In this document: in pieces, positions 7,569 through 16,427 of the stretch
Position numbering within the stretch: the stretch's first letter is position 1
How the letters are laid out: each line of letters begins with the position of its first letter
The notes under the pieces: model-generated
Database searches by the model: none
What the model was told of the DNA's origin: nothing
The model's input: only the letters and a program-made list of their open reading frames with translations
Assembly (NCBI RefSeq): GCF_022427145.1
Contig: NZ_JAKSXN010000051.1
Coordinates: 1 to 41,306, forward strand
DNA: 41,306 nucleotides
Direction of reading: 5' to 3'
DNA from: Paenibacillus timonensis
Lineage (GTDB): Bacteria > Bacillota > Bacilli > Paenibacillales > Paenibacillaceae
Position numbers and translations under genes: made by a program

Positions 7569-8333
7569 CTAAATCGCCGGCATCACATTGCCGCCGCTGA
7601 CCGGGAGGTAAGTCCCCGTAATAAATCCGGCCAACTCCGAAGCCAGGAACGCAACCGCATTGGCGATATCCTGATCTTCGCCCCGGCGTTTCAACGGAAC
7701 TCCGGCGATATAAGCCGCATCGTTGCGATCCACAAGCCCGCGATCCTGTTCGCTGATCGTCCAGCCGGGCGCCACCTGGTTGACGGTGATCCCGTGCTCC
7801 CCCACTTCTTTAGCTAAGACGCGATAGACGCCGTCCATCCCTCTTTTTCCCGCCGTATAAGCCGACTGGTTGGGGAAGTTCTGCATGGCGCATTCGGTAT
7901 TGATCCCGATGAACCGCCCTTTTCCCTTGCCGATCATGGCCGGAATAAATGCCTTGGCCAAAAACACGCTCTGCAGCACGCAGGATTCGAATTGGCTCAC
8001 GTAATCCTCCGCCGGTTGTTCAAGCACGGAGGTCCAGTTATACTGCACGATCGCATTCGCAACCACGATGTCCGGATCGCCGAGCTCCGCCGCCACCTTC
8101 GCTTGCATCGCCACAATGTCCGCTTCCCGCGTAATATCGCCCTGCACGGTCATGGCCGTTCCGCCGGCCGCGGTAATCTCCCGCAGCAATTCCTGCGCTT
8201 TGGCTTCATTATGCATGTAGTGAATGGCCACCTTTGCGCCGCAAGCCGACAGCGTGCGTGTCATCACCCGTCCCAACTGGCCGGTCGCCCCGGTAATGAG
8301 CGCGGTTTTCCCCGATAGATCGATCGTTAACAT
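7569..8333 (-). CDS. SDR-family NAD(P)-dependent oxidoreductase
   Basis: Classical short-chain dehydrogenase of 254 residues. The cofactor loop is GATGQLG at about 15-21 (TGxxxGxG type), the strand-4 motif reads VVANAIV where NNAG is usual, and the catalytic pair is Tyr159 and Lys163 in AYTAGK. The C-terminal FITGTYLPVSGG segment is typical of the FabG-like group. Substrate cannot be told from sequence. It has a GGGGG ribosome site and is followed after 43 bp by the YcgL-like gene. Confidence 0.87.
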   Translation of the reverse strand: MLTIDLSGKTALITGATGQLGRVMTRTLSACGAKVAIHYMHNEAKAQELLREITAAGGTAMTVQGDITREADIVAMQAKVAAELGDPDIVVANAIVQYNWTSVLEQPAEDYVSQFESCVLQSVFLAKAFIPAMIGKGKGRFIGINTECAMQNFPNQSAYTAGKRGMDGVYRVLAKEVGEHGITVNQVAPGWTISEQDRGLVDRNDAAYIAGVPLKRRGEDQDIANAVAFLASELAGFITGTYLPVSGGNVMPAI

Positions 8334-8426
8334 TGGCTGGTTTCCCCCTTGAATCCGTTATCGCAGCTTAGCCCGAATCGGGCATCACTCCCATTCTACC
8401 TTTCGCCCATTGGAAAAGCGAACCGC

Positions 8427-8480
8427 AAAAAGGCCCGGCAAGGAGAATCCAGAAACCTCCCTTAAGCCAGACCTTTTTTT
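8427..8480 (-). terminator. Terminator after the SLH-domain gene
   Basis: An imperfect long hairpin (AAAAAGG, GGC and AAGGAG on one side; CTCCCTT, GCC and CCTTTTTTT on the other) follows the SLH gene stop. T-runs are present on both strands, so it may be bidirectional. Confidence 0.65.
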
Positions 8481-8497
8481 GCAAAATGGATGAAAAT

Positions 8498-9832
8498 TTA
8501 TTGCGATTTGGCCGCAATCGAGAACACGACCGTTTTGGCGTTATTATCAACCAGTACGCTCACGGAAAAATCCCCGAGGGTCGCCTGTTTGTCGGCTAGC
8601 GGCCGACCGGCTTCGACCTCGGCGCAAATCGCGTCGAACCAGCGGCGGAACGCGATGGCGTCGTAGGTGAACAGTTGATTGGCAAACAGCTCGATCGATT
8701 CCGAATTCCGGGCCAGCGTTCCTTCCCGAAGCCGGACCGTAATTCCGTACGTGTTGTACGTCGGATCGAGCCAGATCGCCGCTTCCTCCGCCGCCGTTCC
8801 GCCGGATGAACCGGCACCACCTGCGGCCGTGGCCTGCTGCACCGCCGTTTTCTCCTTTTCGTCCTTGTACAGGCGCAGCGTAGTGTCGAACAAATCGTAA
8901 TTGGTGCCGCGCAACTGGCCGGCCTTCCGCAACGTATCATAGGCATCCCACATCCGTTTGTCGGGAAAAGCGACGATTCGTTGTCCCCCGCTGGCGGTCG
9001 GCACAAGCCGCTGCAGCTTCCCTTCCTCCGGTTGAATCGGGATCCGCTTGGTTTTGTCGGTCAGGCGGTTCAGAATCACGAGGGCCTCGGCCCGCGAAAC
9101 GGTCCGTCCGACGCCGAAATTTCCGTCCGGGTACCCCTGCATGATCCCCTTGATCAACGATTCGGCGATGAACTTCTGCTGCCGGTCGCTTGCACTGGTC
9201 AAATCCCCATAGGACGCAGCCACCGTGCGGCTAAACTGCTCATCCTCCAGAAACTCGGTTTCTTGCAGCGTGTAATAGAGCACCTCCGCCACATTTTCCC
9301 GGGTCATTCCCGTTTGAAAATCGCTGTAACGGCTTTTGTTCAAAAAATTCAGATCGCTCGCCACATCGATATAGGGCTTGGCCCAATAGCCCGTCATGGC
9401 CGGTTTGAAGTCGAAATAACGGTAATCCTGTTTCAAGATCGTCCGGTTCTCTTCGCTCAGCGATTCGAGAAAAGAGGCCCGCCAAGTGCGCTCCAAGTTC
9501 GGATGTTGCTCGCTATAGGACAAGATCAGCATCTTGATGAACTGGTCCACCTGTACCGGCTCGTTAGGCCGAAATGTCCCGTCCGGGTACCCGTTTAGGA
9601 TCCCCTGTGCGACCATGGACTCGATTTCCTCCAGCGCCCAATGTCCGCGAATATCTTTAAAAACACCGGTATTGCCGGATACGGCCGCCGCAGCCCCGGC
9701 AATGGACGGACCGATAAGATCTTTCGCCGTCCCGTACCCTCCAGCCAAGCCGATAAAGCCGGTCAGCAAGCAAAACGCTGCCGCTTGACGCAATCTCCGT
9801 TTGAAGATGCGCTTCCAATTGATTCTGATCAT
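8498..9832 (-). CDS. Secreted protein with N-terminal S-layer homology (SLH) domains
   Basis: The 444-residue protein starts with a basic region and hydrophobic signal segment (about 8-50) ending near AGAAAAVSG. Three SLH repeats follow: about 58-105 (FKDIRGHWALEEIESMV, then GYPDGTFRPNEPV), a divergent one at about 120-175, and about 205-255 (GYPDGNFGVGRTVSRAEAL). SLH domains bind pyruvylated secondary cell-wall polymer, so the protein should be surface-attached. The C-terminal part (about 280-444), with a low-complexity Ala/Gly/Ser patch near residues 340-350, is not a domain I recognise. A GGGAGG site precedes the ATG. It is a single-gene unit bounded by terminators. Confidence 0.83.
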   Translation of the reverse strand: MIRINWKRIFKRRLRQAAAFCLLTGFIGLAGGYGTAKDLIGPSIAGAAAAVSGNTGVFKDIRGHWALEEIESMVAQGILNGYPDGTFRPNEPVQVDQFIKMLILSYSEQHPNLERTWRASFLESLSEENRTILKQDYRYFDFKPAMTGYWAKPYIDVASDLNFLNKSRYSDFQTGMTRENVAEVLYYTLQETEFLEDEQFSRTVAASYGDLTSASDRQQKFIAESLIKGIMQGYPDGNFGVGRTVSRAEALVILNRLTDKTKRIPIQPEEGKLQRLVPTASGGQRIVAFPDKRMWDAYDTLRKAGQLRGTNYDLFDTTLRLYKDEKEKTAVQQATAAGGAGSSGGTAAEEAAIWLDPTYNTYGITVRLREGTLARNSESIELFANQLFTYDAIAFRRWFDAICAEVEAGRPLADKQATLGDFSVSVLVDNNAKTVVFSIAAKSQ

Positions 9833-9996
9833 GACGTTAGCCTCCCAAAGTCTTTACACATGTTGCGTTATGTACAGCCGCGTAAATACGCCGCCACTAC
9901 TCAGAAAACCATAATTCGGAACGGATGTGAATAGGCCGAACGACAGCCGGAATTCCGGCATAACCGGCGCGGATTCGCCTGCGCTAAACGAACCAG

Positions 9997-10023
9997 AAAA
10001 AGCCCGGGGGCAGTGCCCTGGGC
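9997..10023 (-). terminator. Terminator after the ArsR-type regulator
   Basis: GC-rich hairpin GCCC-A-GGGCA / CCCCCGGGC followed by five T on the minus strand, 22 bp after the regulator's stop codon. Confidence 0.75.
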
Positions 10024-10045
10024 CTGGTCGAATGAGACGTTCTTG

Positions 10046-10384
10046 TTACTCCGAAATGGTGCTTTCATCCTTCGGGTCGGATTTCTCGTACGCCAGAAGG
10101 ATCGAATCCAGCAAGCCGGGAAAGCGGGATTCCAAATCTTCCTCCCGTACCGACATAAACCGCTGCGTGCCTTGGATGCGGGTAGACACGACGCCGGCCT
10201 CCCGCAGCGTCCGGATATGATGGGACAACGTCGATTTGGCGATCGGCACCTCGAAATAATTGCAAGGTCGTTCGCCGCTGCGGCGCATTTCAGCCACTAC
10301 GCTGAGCCGGATCGGGTCGCTTAAAGCGTACAACACGGAAGACAACTGAATGTCATGCCGGTCGGGATGATATAGGACCTTCAT
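10046..10384 (-). CDS. ArsR-family winged-helix transcriptional regulator
   Basis: Small 112-residue DNA-binding protein. ALSDPIRLSVVAEM at about 20-33 is the usual first helix of ArsR/SmtB proteins, and VPIAKSTLSHHIRTLREAGVV at about 47-67 is the recognition helix-turn-helix; the wing follows (TRIQGTQRFMSV). No ArsR-type CVC metal motif is evident, with a single Cys in PCNYF, so a metal ligand is not indicated. It is divergent from an MFS exporter, and an inverted repeat sits over that exporter's predicted start site. It most likely represses the exporter and is released by an exported compound. AAAGGAG precedes the ATG. Confidence 0.88.
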   Translation of the reverse strand: MKVLYHPDRHDIQLSSVLYALSDPIRLSVVAEMRRSGERPCNYFEVPIAKSTLSHHIRTLREAGVVSTRIQGTQRFMSVREEDLESRFPGLLDSILLAYEKSDPKDESTISE

Positions 10385-10434
10385 CAGGAAAACTCCTTTA
10401 TTTCAAAAATCGTGATGGTTTCATGATTCCCTAT

Positions 10435-10463
10435 TTACATCATAAGCGATGTCATGCTATATT
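10435..10463 (+). promoter_or_regulatory. Promoter of the MFS exporter
   Basis: TTTACA (10435-10440), a 17-nt spacer and TATATT (10458-10463) give a good sigma-A match; predicted start is near 10470. Confidence 0.65.
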
Positions 10464-10469
10464 TCAATC

Positions 10470-10487
10470 GTTCGATAATATTCGAAC
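10470..10487 (+). promoter_or_regulatory. Inverted-repeat operator candidate for the ArsR-type regulator
   Basis: GTTCGATAATATTCGAAC has perfect 6-bp outer arms (GTTCGA/TCGAAC) and an AT-rich centre. It covers the predicted transcription start of the exporter, where a bound repressor would block initiation. Assignment to the adjacent regulator is inference from position. Confidence 0.55.
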
Positions 10488-10521
10488 ATTAGAACAAAGA
10501 AAGAGTGGGTGAAAAGAGACC

Positions 10522-11928
10522 ATGCAAAATATCTCCACCGAATTTGAAAATACCGCAATGCCGGCTTCCTCACCTTCCATAAACAACGAAGGTCTGTTAA
10601 CGGCGTTGCTCGCGATTGCCGTCGTGTTGGTCATCATGAACACGGCCATGTTTAACTTGGCGCTGCCGGACGTCACCGAAGCCTTCCATTTGTCGGCCGC
10701 CGTCACTTCCCTGATCGTCACGGGTTATTCGATCATGTTTGCCATCTCGTCGATCACGTTCAGCCGTCTTTCCGATTTCCTGCCGATCCGGCGCTTGCTG
10801 GCGATCGGACTTACGACGCTGGGGATCGCCGCCGTCGCCGGATTGTTCAGCCCCAGCTTCTGGATGCTGCTTGCCGTTCGCGTGATTCAGGCATCCGGCG
10901 CAGGAGCGGTCGTCTCGCTGTCGCTGGTGACCTTATCCCGCTACGTACCCATCGAGCGGCGCGGCAAAGCGATGGCCTTGATCATGTCGGCCGTATCGCT
11001 GGGTCTCGGACTTGGCCCCGTGGCCGGCGGCGCGATCGTAGAATATTTCGGATGGAGATACCTGTTCATCATCACGGCGTTTACACTGCTGCTGGTGCCG
11101 CTGTTTCTGCGCCATATCCCGCGGGAACAACCGGTTCGCGGCGCGTTCGATACCCCGGGCGCGATTTTCGTGGCCGTCGGCACGACCGGTTTGCTGTTGT
11201 TTCTGACGGAGCATTCCTGGACGGCGCTGGCGTTTGGTGCCGCAGCGCTGGCTCTGTTCGTCTGGCGTATCCGCACCGCCTCCGACCCGTTCGTCTCGCC
11301 CGCGTTGTTTAGCAACGGGTCGTACCTCGCCTTGTCGATCGTCGGCATCGCAGCGTATTTGTGCAGCTTCGCCACCTTATTTTTGCTGCCGCAAATTTTG
11401 GTTCATCGCTTTGGGTTAACCGCCAGCCATGCCGGGCTGATCATCTTCCCGGGCTCAATGCTGGCGATGGTCGCCTCCCGCAGGGTCGGCTCCGTCATCG
11501 ATCGCCACGGCAACGGCGCGATCCTGCGGTATGTTCCGCTGCTCGTGCTCAGCTCCATGCTTCTGTTCGCCCTGTTCAGCGGGCAATCTTGGCTGGCCAT
11601 CCTGTTCATCTATATGCTAATCAGCTTAGGGTTCACGATGCTTTCCAGCAGCGTATCCAACGAAATTTCCCGGATTCTGCCGGCATCGCAGGTTGGCTCG
11701 GGGATGGGGCTCTACCAATTGCTGCAGTTCTTCAGCGGCGCCTTCAGCGTAGCCATGGCCTCCAGCGCCATGGAATGGCAGCACGGACTGTCGCTGTCCG
11801 CCGCCTACTCCAACATTTTCTGGGGACTCATGGTGATGGCGTTGCTCGCCCTCGGCTCGTCATTTGTTTATTTACGCAGCATGGCCATAAAAGGAAGATC
11901 GCAGCAAGGCACCTCTTTTGAAGCGTAA
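10522..11928 (+). CDS. MFS multidrug-type exporter (DHA2-like)
   Basis: The 468-residue membrane protein has 12-14 hydrophobic helices. The first helix region reads MNTAMFNLALPDVTEAF, loop 2-3 carries a motif A-like sequence (FSRLSDFLPIRRLL), and the antiporter motif C appears as GLGLGPVAGGAIVEYFGWR near residues 155-175, marking it as a drug/proton antiporter type. It resembles the 14-helix DHA2/TetA(L)-like group in overall layout. The divergent ArsR-type regulator and operator-like repeat suggest substrate-induced expression. Substrate is unknown. It ends before a strong GC hairpin shared with the convergent ABC permease gene. Confidence 0.88.
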   Translation: MQNISTEFENTAMPASSPSINNEGLLTALLAIAVVLVIMNTAMFNLALPDVTEAFHLSAAVTSLIVTGYSIMFAISSITFSRLSDFLPIRRLLAIGLTTLGIAAVAGLFSPSFWMLLAVRVIQASGAGAVVSLSLVTLSRYVPIERRGKAMALIMSAVSLGLGLGPVAGGAIVEYFGWRYLFIITAFTLLLVPLFLRHIPREQPVRGAFDTPGAIFVAVGTTGLLLFLTEHSWTALAFGAAALALFVWRIRTASDPFVSPALFSNGSYLALSIVGIAAYLCSFATLFLLPQILVHRFGLTASHAGLIIFPGSMLAMVASRRVGSVIDRHGNGAILRYVPLLVLSSMLLFALFSGQSWLAILFIYMLISLGFTMLSSSVSNEISRILPASQVGSGMGLYQLLQFFSGAFSVAMASSAMEWQHGLSLSAAYSNIFWGLMVMALLALGSSFVYLRSMAIKGRSQQGTSFEA

Positions 11929-11949
11929 CCCGGTTGAATATAACGAAAA

Positions 11950-11996
11950 CCCCTGGGGCTAAACGGAACAAATGCTTTCCGCAGCCACCCCAGGGG
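11950..11996 (-). terminator. Terminator between convergent MFS and ABC permease genes
   Basis: CCCCTGGGG (11950-11958) pairs with CCCCAGGGG (11988-11996). TTTTCGTT follows on the minus strand, so it mainly ends the ABC transcript, though the stem may also slow the convergent one. Confidence 0.75.
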
Positions 11997-12025
11997 TATT
12001 GCTGTTGTTCAAGGACATCCCGGAC

Positions 12026-14560
12026 TTACTCGGCTTCCCGTAATCTCTCCACAATCGTGGCTTGAGACATCCTGCGGTAAGAGGACAAGGTCACGATCAT
12101 AGCCATCCCAAGGAGCAGCGCTAACATACCGGCCATCGGCAACGGACTCATTCGGAAATCCGTAAACGCCATCCCGTTAGCGATTCCCTTGGCAACCCCA
12201 TACGTTAATCCCATGCCCACCGTGCTCACGATTAGGCCGGTCAGCAATACGCTATAAAGGCCTTCCAGCACGAGCATCGATTTGAGCTGTTTCCGGGTCA
12301 TGCCAACGCTCTCTAAAATGGCGAATTCGCCCCTTCTTGACCACATGCCCGTAATCACCGTATTGACATAATTCAGGATTCCAATCAAGCCAATCACCAA
12401 GCTCAGGCCGTAGCCGATCGTTTGGAAGACGCGGATAAAACCTTGCATCTCTTCCTTGTAGTCCTCCCGCGACTTCACAATTAAGCTGGGACTAGACGCC
12501 GTGAAGGATTTCACCGCCGATTCCGCTTCACCGAGTTTGGCCGGATCGACGTGGAGGGTCACGGACAACAGGATCGGATCCTTCACTGACTTCACGAACT
12601 CGTCCGCCGGCCAAAACACCTTAAAGCCTCCAACGGTGTAGTATTGGGTCCCCGCCGCATACAGCGCATCCGAACTGAATACCGCCATCACCTCGTAACT
12701 CTTGTGGATTCCGTCGAACTGGATCCGGTCGCCCGGCTGATAATAACGGGCATAATGATCGGAGCCCAGCAACGCTTCCGACACCAGCACATAATCGCCG
12801 GAGGCGAATTTGTTCCGGTCAAACGTCCCGGCGACGATATCCTTAGGTTCGATCACCCCGTACCACCCGGGATCCAGGCCATGGAGCTGCAAATCGACAG
12901 CCTTATTTTTTAGAATCCAGGCCATCGGGGACTCCTCGGGAGATTCCGTCTTCGACAGAGGTTCAATGATACGTTGGATCTTCTCGTTCAACGGCAGTGA
13001 GGCCATACGGTAGTACACTTTGTCCGCGCTCCTTACGCCATCGATTTGACTTAACTTCCGTGCGAACTCTTCCGTCAAGGCGGCTTTATCGGGAGCCGGG
13101 ACATCCCCTCGTCCGCCGACTTCCTCCTTGATCACGAAATCCCCCGTAATAAAGCTGTTTAAATATTTATTGACGCTAAACGAAGAAATGACCGTATGAA
13201 TCACGCTGAACAAAATCAGGCTTAACGACAAGGAGGCCAGCATAAGCAGCAGCTTCTTTTTGGATCGAAACAGATTTGCGAAAGCCATACGCGTGAGCTT
13301 GGCCCCCTGCGACGAACGTTTTACCTTTCGGCCCAGGCCCCGCCCCTCGTTCCCGGCGAGACCCGAATATTTCACGGCTTCGACCGGGGAAATTCGCGAC
13401 GCCGTGCGCCCCGGTTTGCTGGCAGCGATCCGTACGGTCAGATAGGCAAAGAGGGCCGCCGCGATAAAAATCAAAGGGTTGCCGGAGCTCACCGTCTCCT
13501 CCGTTGCTTCGCTGGAGAACCCGCCGATCAGCGGCATCAGCCACACCCCTGTTCCGTATCCTAGAGCCAATCCAATGGGAAGGCCCACCAGATAGAGAAA
13601 GTTCGCTTGCTTGGAAACGACACGTTTGAGCTGACGCGGAGTGGTGCCGATGGTTTTCAAGAGACCGTAAAACTTAATGTCCCGCACGACAGAAATATGA
13701 AAAATGTTGTAGATCAGCAAATAACCGCTGACCATGATGATGAGGATTAGAACGAGGAAAGCCGCCACGCTCGTCGGATCTTCCTCCAGGCCGACGCTGC
13801 TATAGGCCCAATTCACCCCGTATGGAGCATCTATTCCGGTATCCGACAGCACCTTTTGCAGCTTCTTCTCAATCCCCAAGGAATGGTCAAACATGACATC
13901 CAGCCGAATCGTATTCACGTAACTGCCCGTTTTCCGAGCCTGCTCCGGATCCAGCCGGGATAGGTGCTGCTGGACGAAAGCTTCCGATACGAACGCCATC
14001 CCCGCCATCGACAAGTTTCGGTCCGCCGGAAAATACCCCGCCAACACAAACTCCTCCGTTACCGCTTTTCCGTCGATATCCAGATCCAGCTTCACCTTGG
14101 CCCCCAGCTCATGGGGGACACCCAGCAAATCAAGCACCCAGGTACTCGTCGCGATCCCTTTCCCCTCGGTTGGCAAACTGCCTTCCTCGAATCGGATGAA
14201 GCTGTGTTTGGCCTCTTTCTCGTCGATTTGATCGACTTCCAGCGCCGTGCCGCGAAAGACGTCGCTGGTTGCTCGGCCGACCAATACGGATTGGCCGTAT
14301 TCCTTGATCAACGGATGCTGCCGGAGCTTCTCCGCCTCGGCGGGGGTGAGGTATTTGAAGCTGCCGTGATAATCCCCGCCGGCCGTCTTCATCTTGGTTA
14401 ACTGCATCGATTCGTTGATGCTGAACGCCATCGTAAATACCGAAGTAAGCAGCAGCGTCGTTAGCACGATAGCGCTGACGATCATCGCGTTGCGCGGCAG
14501 GTTCGCCTTCAAGCTGCGGTGAACGATCGTTGCAACTCCGATTCGTTTACTCGCTGCCAT
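12026..14560 (-). CDS. Large FtsX-family ABC exporter permease
   Basis: The 844-residue permease has an N-terminal helix near residues 22-45, an extracellular domain to about 265, an FtsX-type three-helix block (about 270-400, LLKTIGTTPRQLKRVVSKQ), a fifth helix near 440-465, a second extracellular domain and a C-terminal FtsX block (about 715-835, LESVGMTRKQLKSMLVLEG). This eight-helix duplicated layout is that of VexAC/SalY-like and MacB-like exporters for peptides or cell-envelope compounds. The ATG at 14560 is preferred over one 99 nt upstream: it gives MAASKRIG and overlaps the ATPase stop by 14 nt, allowing translational coupling. The partner ATPase and a two-component system are directly upstream. 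Confidence 0.88.
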   Translation of the reverse strand: MAASKRIGVATIVHRSLKANLPRNAMIVSAIVLTTLLLTSVFTMAFSINESMQLTKMKTAGGDYHGSFKYLTPAEAEKLRQHPLIKEYGQSVLVGRATSDVFRGTALEVDQIDEKEAKHSFIRFEEGSLPTEGKGIATSTWVLDLLGVPHELGAKVKLDLDIDGKAVTEEFVLAGYFPADRNLSMAGMAFVSEAFVQQHLSRLDPEQARKTGSYVNTIRLDVMFDHSLGIEKKLQKVLSDTGIDAPYGVNWAYSSVGLEEDPTSVAAFLVLILIIMVSGYLLIYNIFHISVVRDIKFYGLLKTIGTTPRQLKRVVSKQANFLYLVGLPIGLALGYGTGVWLMPLIGGFSSEATEETVSSGNPLIFIAAALFAYLTVRIAASKPGRTASRISPVEAVKYSGLAGNEGRGLGRKVKRSSQGAKLTRMAFANLFRSKKKLLLMLASLSLSLILFSVIHTVISSFSVNKYLNSFITGDFVIKEEVGGRGDVPAPDKAALTEEFARKLSQIDGVRSADKVYYRMASLPLNEKIQRIIEPLSKTESPEESPMAWILKNKAVDLQLHGLDPGWYGVIEPKDIVAGTFDRNKFASGDYVLVSEALLGSDHYARYYQPGDRIQFDGIHKSYEVMAVFSSDALYAAGTQYYTVGGFKVFWPADEFVKSVKDPILLSVTLHVDPAKLGEAESAVKSFTASSPSLIVKSREDYKEEMQGFIRVFQTIGYGLSLVIGLIGILNYVNTVITGMWSRRGEFAILESVGMTRKQLKSMLVLEGLYSVLLTGLIVSTVGMGLTYGVAKGIANGMAFTDFRMSPLPMAGMLALLLGMAMIVTLSSYRRMSQATIVERLREAE

Positions 14561-15260
14561 TTGGCGCACCCGCCCCTCTTCCGGCTCGACCGGAACGGCT
14601 GACGATTTGGCCGTCCTCGATCCGCACGATGCGATCCGCAGAAAGCGCGATTTCTTCATTGTGCGTAATCATCACGATCGTCTGGTGGAATCGTTCGCTC
14701 ATCTGCTTCAGCAGGACCATCACTTCCTGGCTTGTCCTGCTATCCAGGTTGCCGGTCGGTTCATCCGCCAATACGATGGATGGCTTCGTGGCCAGCGCCC
14801 GGGCAATCGCCACCCGCTGCTGCTGCCCGCCGGACAGATTCGCAGGTAAATGGTGCACCTTATCGGACAGCCCCAGTGCGCCGATCACCTGTTCCACATG
14901 CTCCCGATCCACGCGGGCACCGTCCAGCTCGATCGGTAACACGATATTTTCGTACACATTCAGGATGGGGATCAGATTGTAGCTTTGGAACACAAACCCG
15001 ACCGACCGTCGCCGGAAAATCGTCATCTTCTCGTCATTCATGGCATAAATCTCGTTTCCATCCACGTACACTTTGCCTTCGGTGGGGCGGTCCAATCCGC
15101 CCAGCATGTGGAGCAGCGTGCTTTTTCCGCTGCCGCTTGTGCCCACGATCGCGACAAACTCGCCTTTATCCACGCTTAGCGTGATCCCGTTCAGCGCCTT
15201 GACGGCGTTAGACCCTTGGCCATAGGTTTTCTTTAACTCTTCCACTTGCAAAATCGGCAT
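14547..15260 (-). CDS. ABC exporter ATP-binding protein (MacB/LolD-like)
   Basis: The 237-residue ATPase has Walker A GTSGSGKST at 40-48, Q-loop SVGFVFQSYNLIPILNVYENI, signature LSGGQQQRVAIARAL and Walker B VLADEPTGNLD. This set is typical of the MacB/LolD/BceA group that pairs with FtsX-type permeases. It powers the permease encoded immediately downstream, whose start codon lies inside its own 3' end. GGGAGG lies 11 nt before the ATG and directly abuts the T8 tract of the hairpin at 15278-15310, so read-through of that hairpin should be needed if transcription begins at the response regulator. Confidence 0.92.
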   Translation of the reverse strand: MPILQVEELKKTYGQGSNAVKALNGITLSVDKGEFVAIVGTSGSGKSTLLHMLGGLDRPTEGKVYVDGNEIYAMNDEKMTIFRRRSVGFVFQSYNLIPILNVYENIVLPIELDGARVDREHVEQVIGALGLSDKVHHLPANLSGGQQQRVAIARALATKPSIVLADEPTGNLDSRTSQEVMVLLKQMSERFHQTIVMITHNEEIALSADRIVRIEDGQIVSRSGRAGRGAGAPNGSE

Positions 15261-15277
15261 GCCGGTTTCTACCTCCC

Positions 15278-15310
15278 AAAAAAAATCCTGTACGCGTTCG
15301 TACAGGATTT
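15278..15310 (-). terminator. Perfect 12-bp hairpin plus T8 between kinase and ABC genes (attenuator-like)
   Basis: AAATCCTGTACG (15283-15294) and CGTACAGGATTT (15299-15310) are perfectly complementary around a 4-nt loop. Eight T follow on the minus strand (15278-15285), then the ribosome site of the ABC ATPase begins without a gap. It should terminate much of the transcript from the two-component genes. Whether termination is regulated cannot be seen. Confidence 0.8.
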
Positions 15311-15374
15311 AATGTAGCAGATCATTCTAACGATCGGATGTCCGAAAAATAACAGGATCGACATAATCCATCTT

Positions 15375-16427
15375 TTACATGCCAGGCAAGAACACAGAGA
15401 ATACCGTCCCTTCACCAAGTCTGGACGACACTTTGATGTACCCGCCTTGAGCCGCAATAATCTCCCGGGCCAGATACAGGCCGATTCCGACGCCTTCATG
15501 CTTGGCCGCTTGCTTGCTGCGGTAAAAGCGTTTGAATATATCGTTCCATTCCTGCTCCGCGATGCCCATGCCCTGATCGGCGACATCGATGCGGACGAAC
15601 ATTTCCCCCGCCACGGCCGAAACCTGGATGCCGCTCCCGGCGGCGCTGTATTTGACCGCATTTTCCAGCAGGTTAAATAAGGCCTCGCCGGTCCATTTGG
15701 GATCATGCCGCACCGAAAACTCCGGGTCGCAGTCGATGGCGATTCCAACGCCTTTGCGCTCCGCGGCTGCGAAAACCTGCGATACGGCTTGCGTGATCGT
15801 CGGGATCAGCGGCGATACGGCCGTTTGCAAGGTGATCATCCCCGTCTCGAGCCGGGACATTTTGACCAAGGACCCGATCAACCAATCGAGTTTGGCCGCT
15901 TGCGTCTTTACTTGAGCCGCATACTGGCGGGCCTCCTCGCCTAGATCCGGGGTTTCCTCCAGCAGCTCGCCGTATAGCATGATGCTCGACAGCGGCGTTT
16001 TCGTTTGGTGGGAAATATCGGAGAGAAGCGTCTGAAGATGGCTTCGCTCCGCTTCGACTTGCCCTTCGCGCGACCGGGCCAGCTCGACATATCGAATCAC
16101 CTTGTTCTCCAGTGCGGAAAGTTCCGTCTCTTCATAGCCAGTCAGGCGCGGCCGGCCGGCGATCGCCGTATCCACGATTTCATAGGCTGCCTGGATGGCG
16201 GCAGCCGACCTCGCCCGCAGCGTCCGAACGAAAGAACCGGCCAATAAGAGAAGCGCCCCGGCGAAACTTGCAGGCAGCCAAAGCGGGGGGGTAAAGACTT
16301 CCCCGGACCAAACCCAGGCGGCCAGCGGATAACCCAGCACCAACAGGACAAACAGCGCCCCGTAAACTAGGTAAAGCCAATCGAAGGCAAGCCCGTTCTC
16401 CCCGCCGGATTCCCCGCCGTTTGTCAT
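15375..16427 (-). CDS. Two-component sensor histidine kinase
   Basis: The 350-residue kinase has two membrane helices (about 17-40 and 50-68) with only a short loop between them, a HAMP-less linker, then the dimerisation box SDISHQTKTPLSSIM with phospho-acceptor His140. The ATP-binding domain shows the N box NLLENAVKYS, the G1 box VADQGMGI and the G2 box HEGVGIGLYLAR. The tiny external loop suggests that it senses its stimulus in the membrane or through the ABC exporter, as Bce-type kinases do. The H-box is closer to VncS-like kinases than to BceS. Its ATG overlaps the regulator's stop as ATGA, so the two are coupled. Confidence 0.9.
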   Translation of the reverse strand: MTNGGESGGENGLAFDWLYLVYGALFVLLVLGYPLAAWVWSGEVFTPPLWLPASFAGALLLLAGSFVRTLRARSAAAIQAAYEIVDTAIAGRPRLTGYEETELSALENKVIRYVELARSREGQVEAERSHLQTLLSDISHQTKTPLSSIMLYGELLEETPDLGEEARQYAAQVKTQAAKLDWLIGSLVKMSRLETGMITLQTAVSPLIPTITQAVSQVFAAAERKGVGIAIDCDPEFSVRHDPKWTGEALFNLLENAVKYSAAGSGIQVSAVAGEMFVRIDVADQGMGIAEQEWNDIFKRFYRSKQAAKHEGVGIGLYLAREIIAAQGGYIKVSSRLGEGTVFSVFLPGM

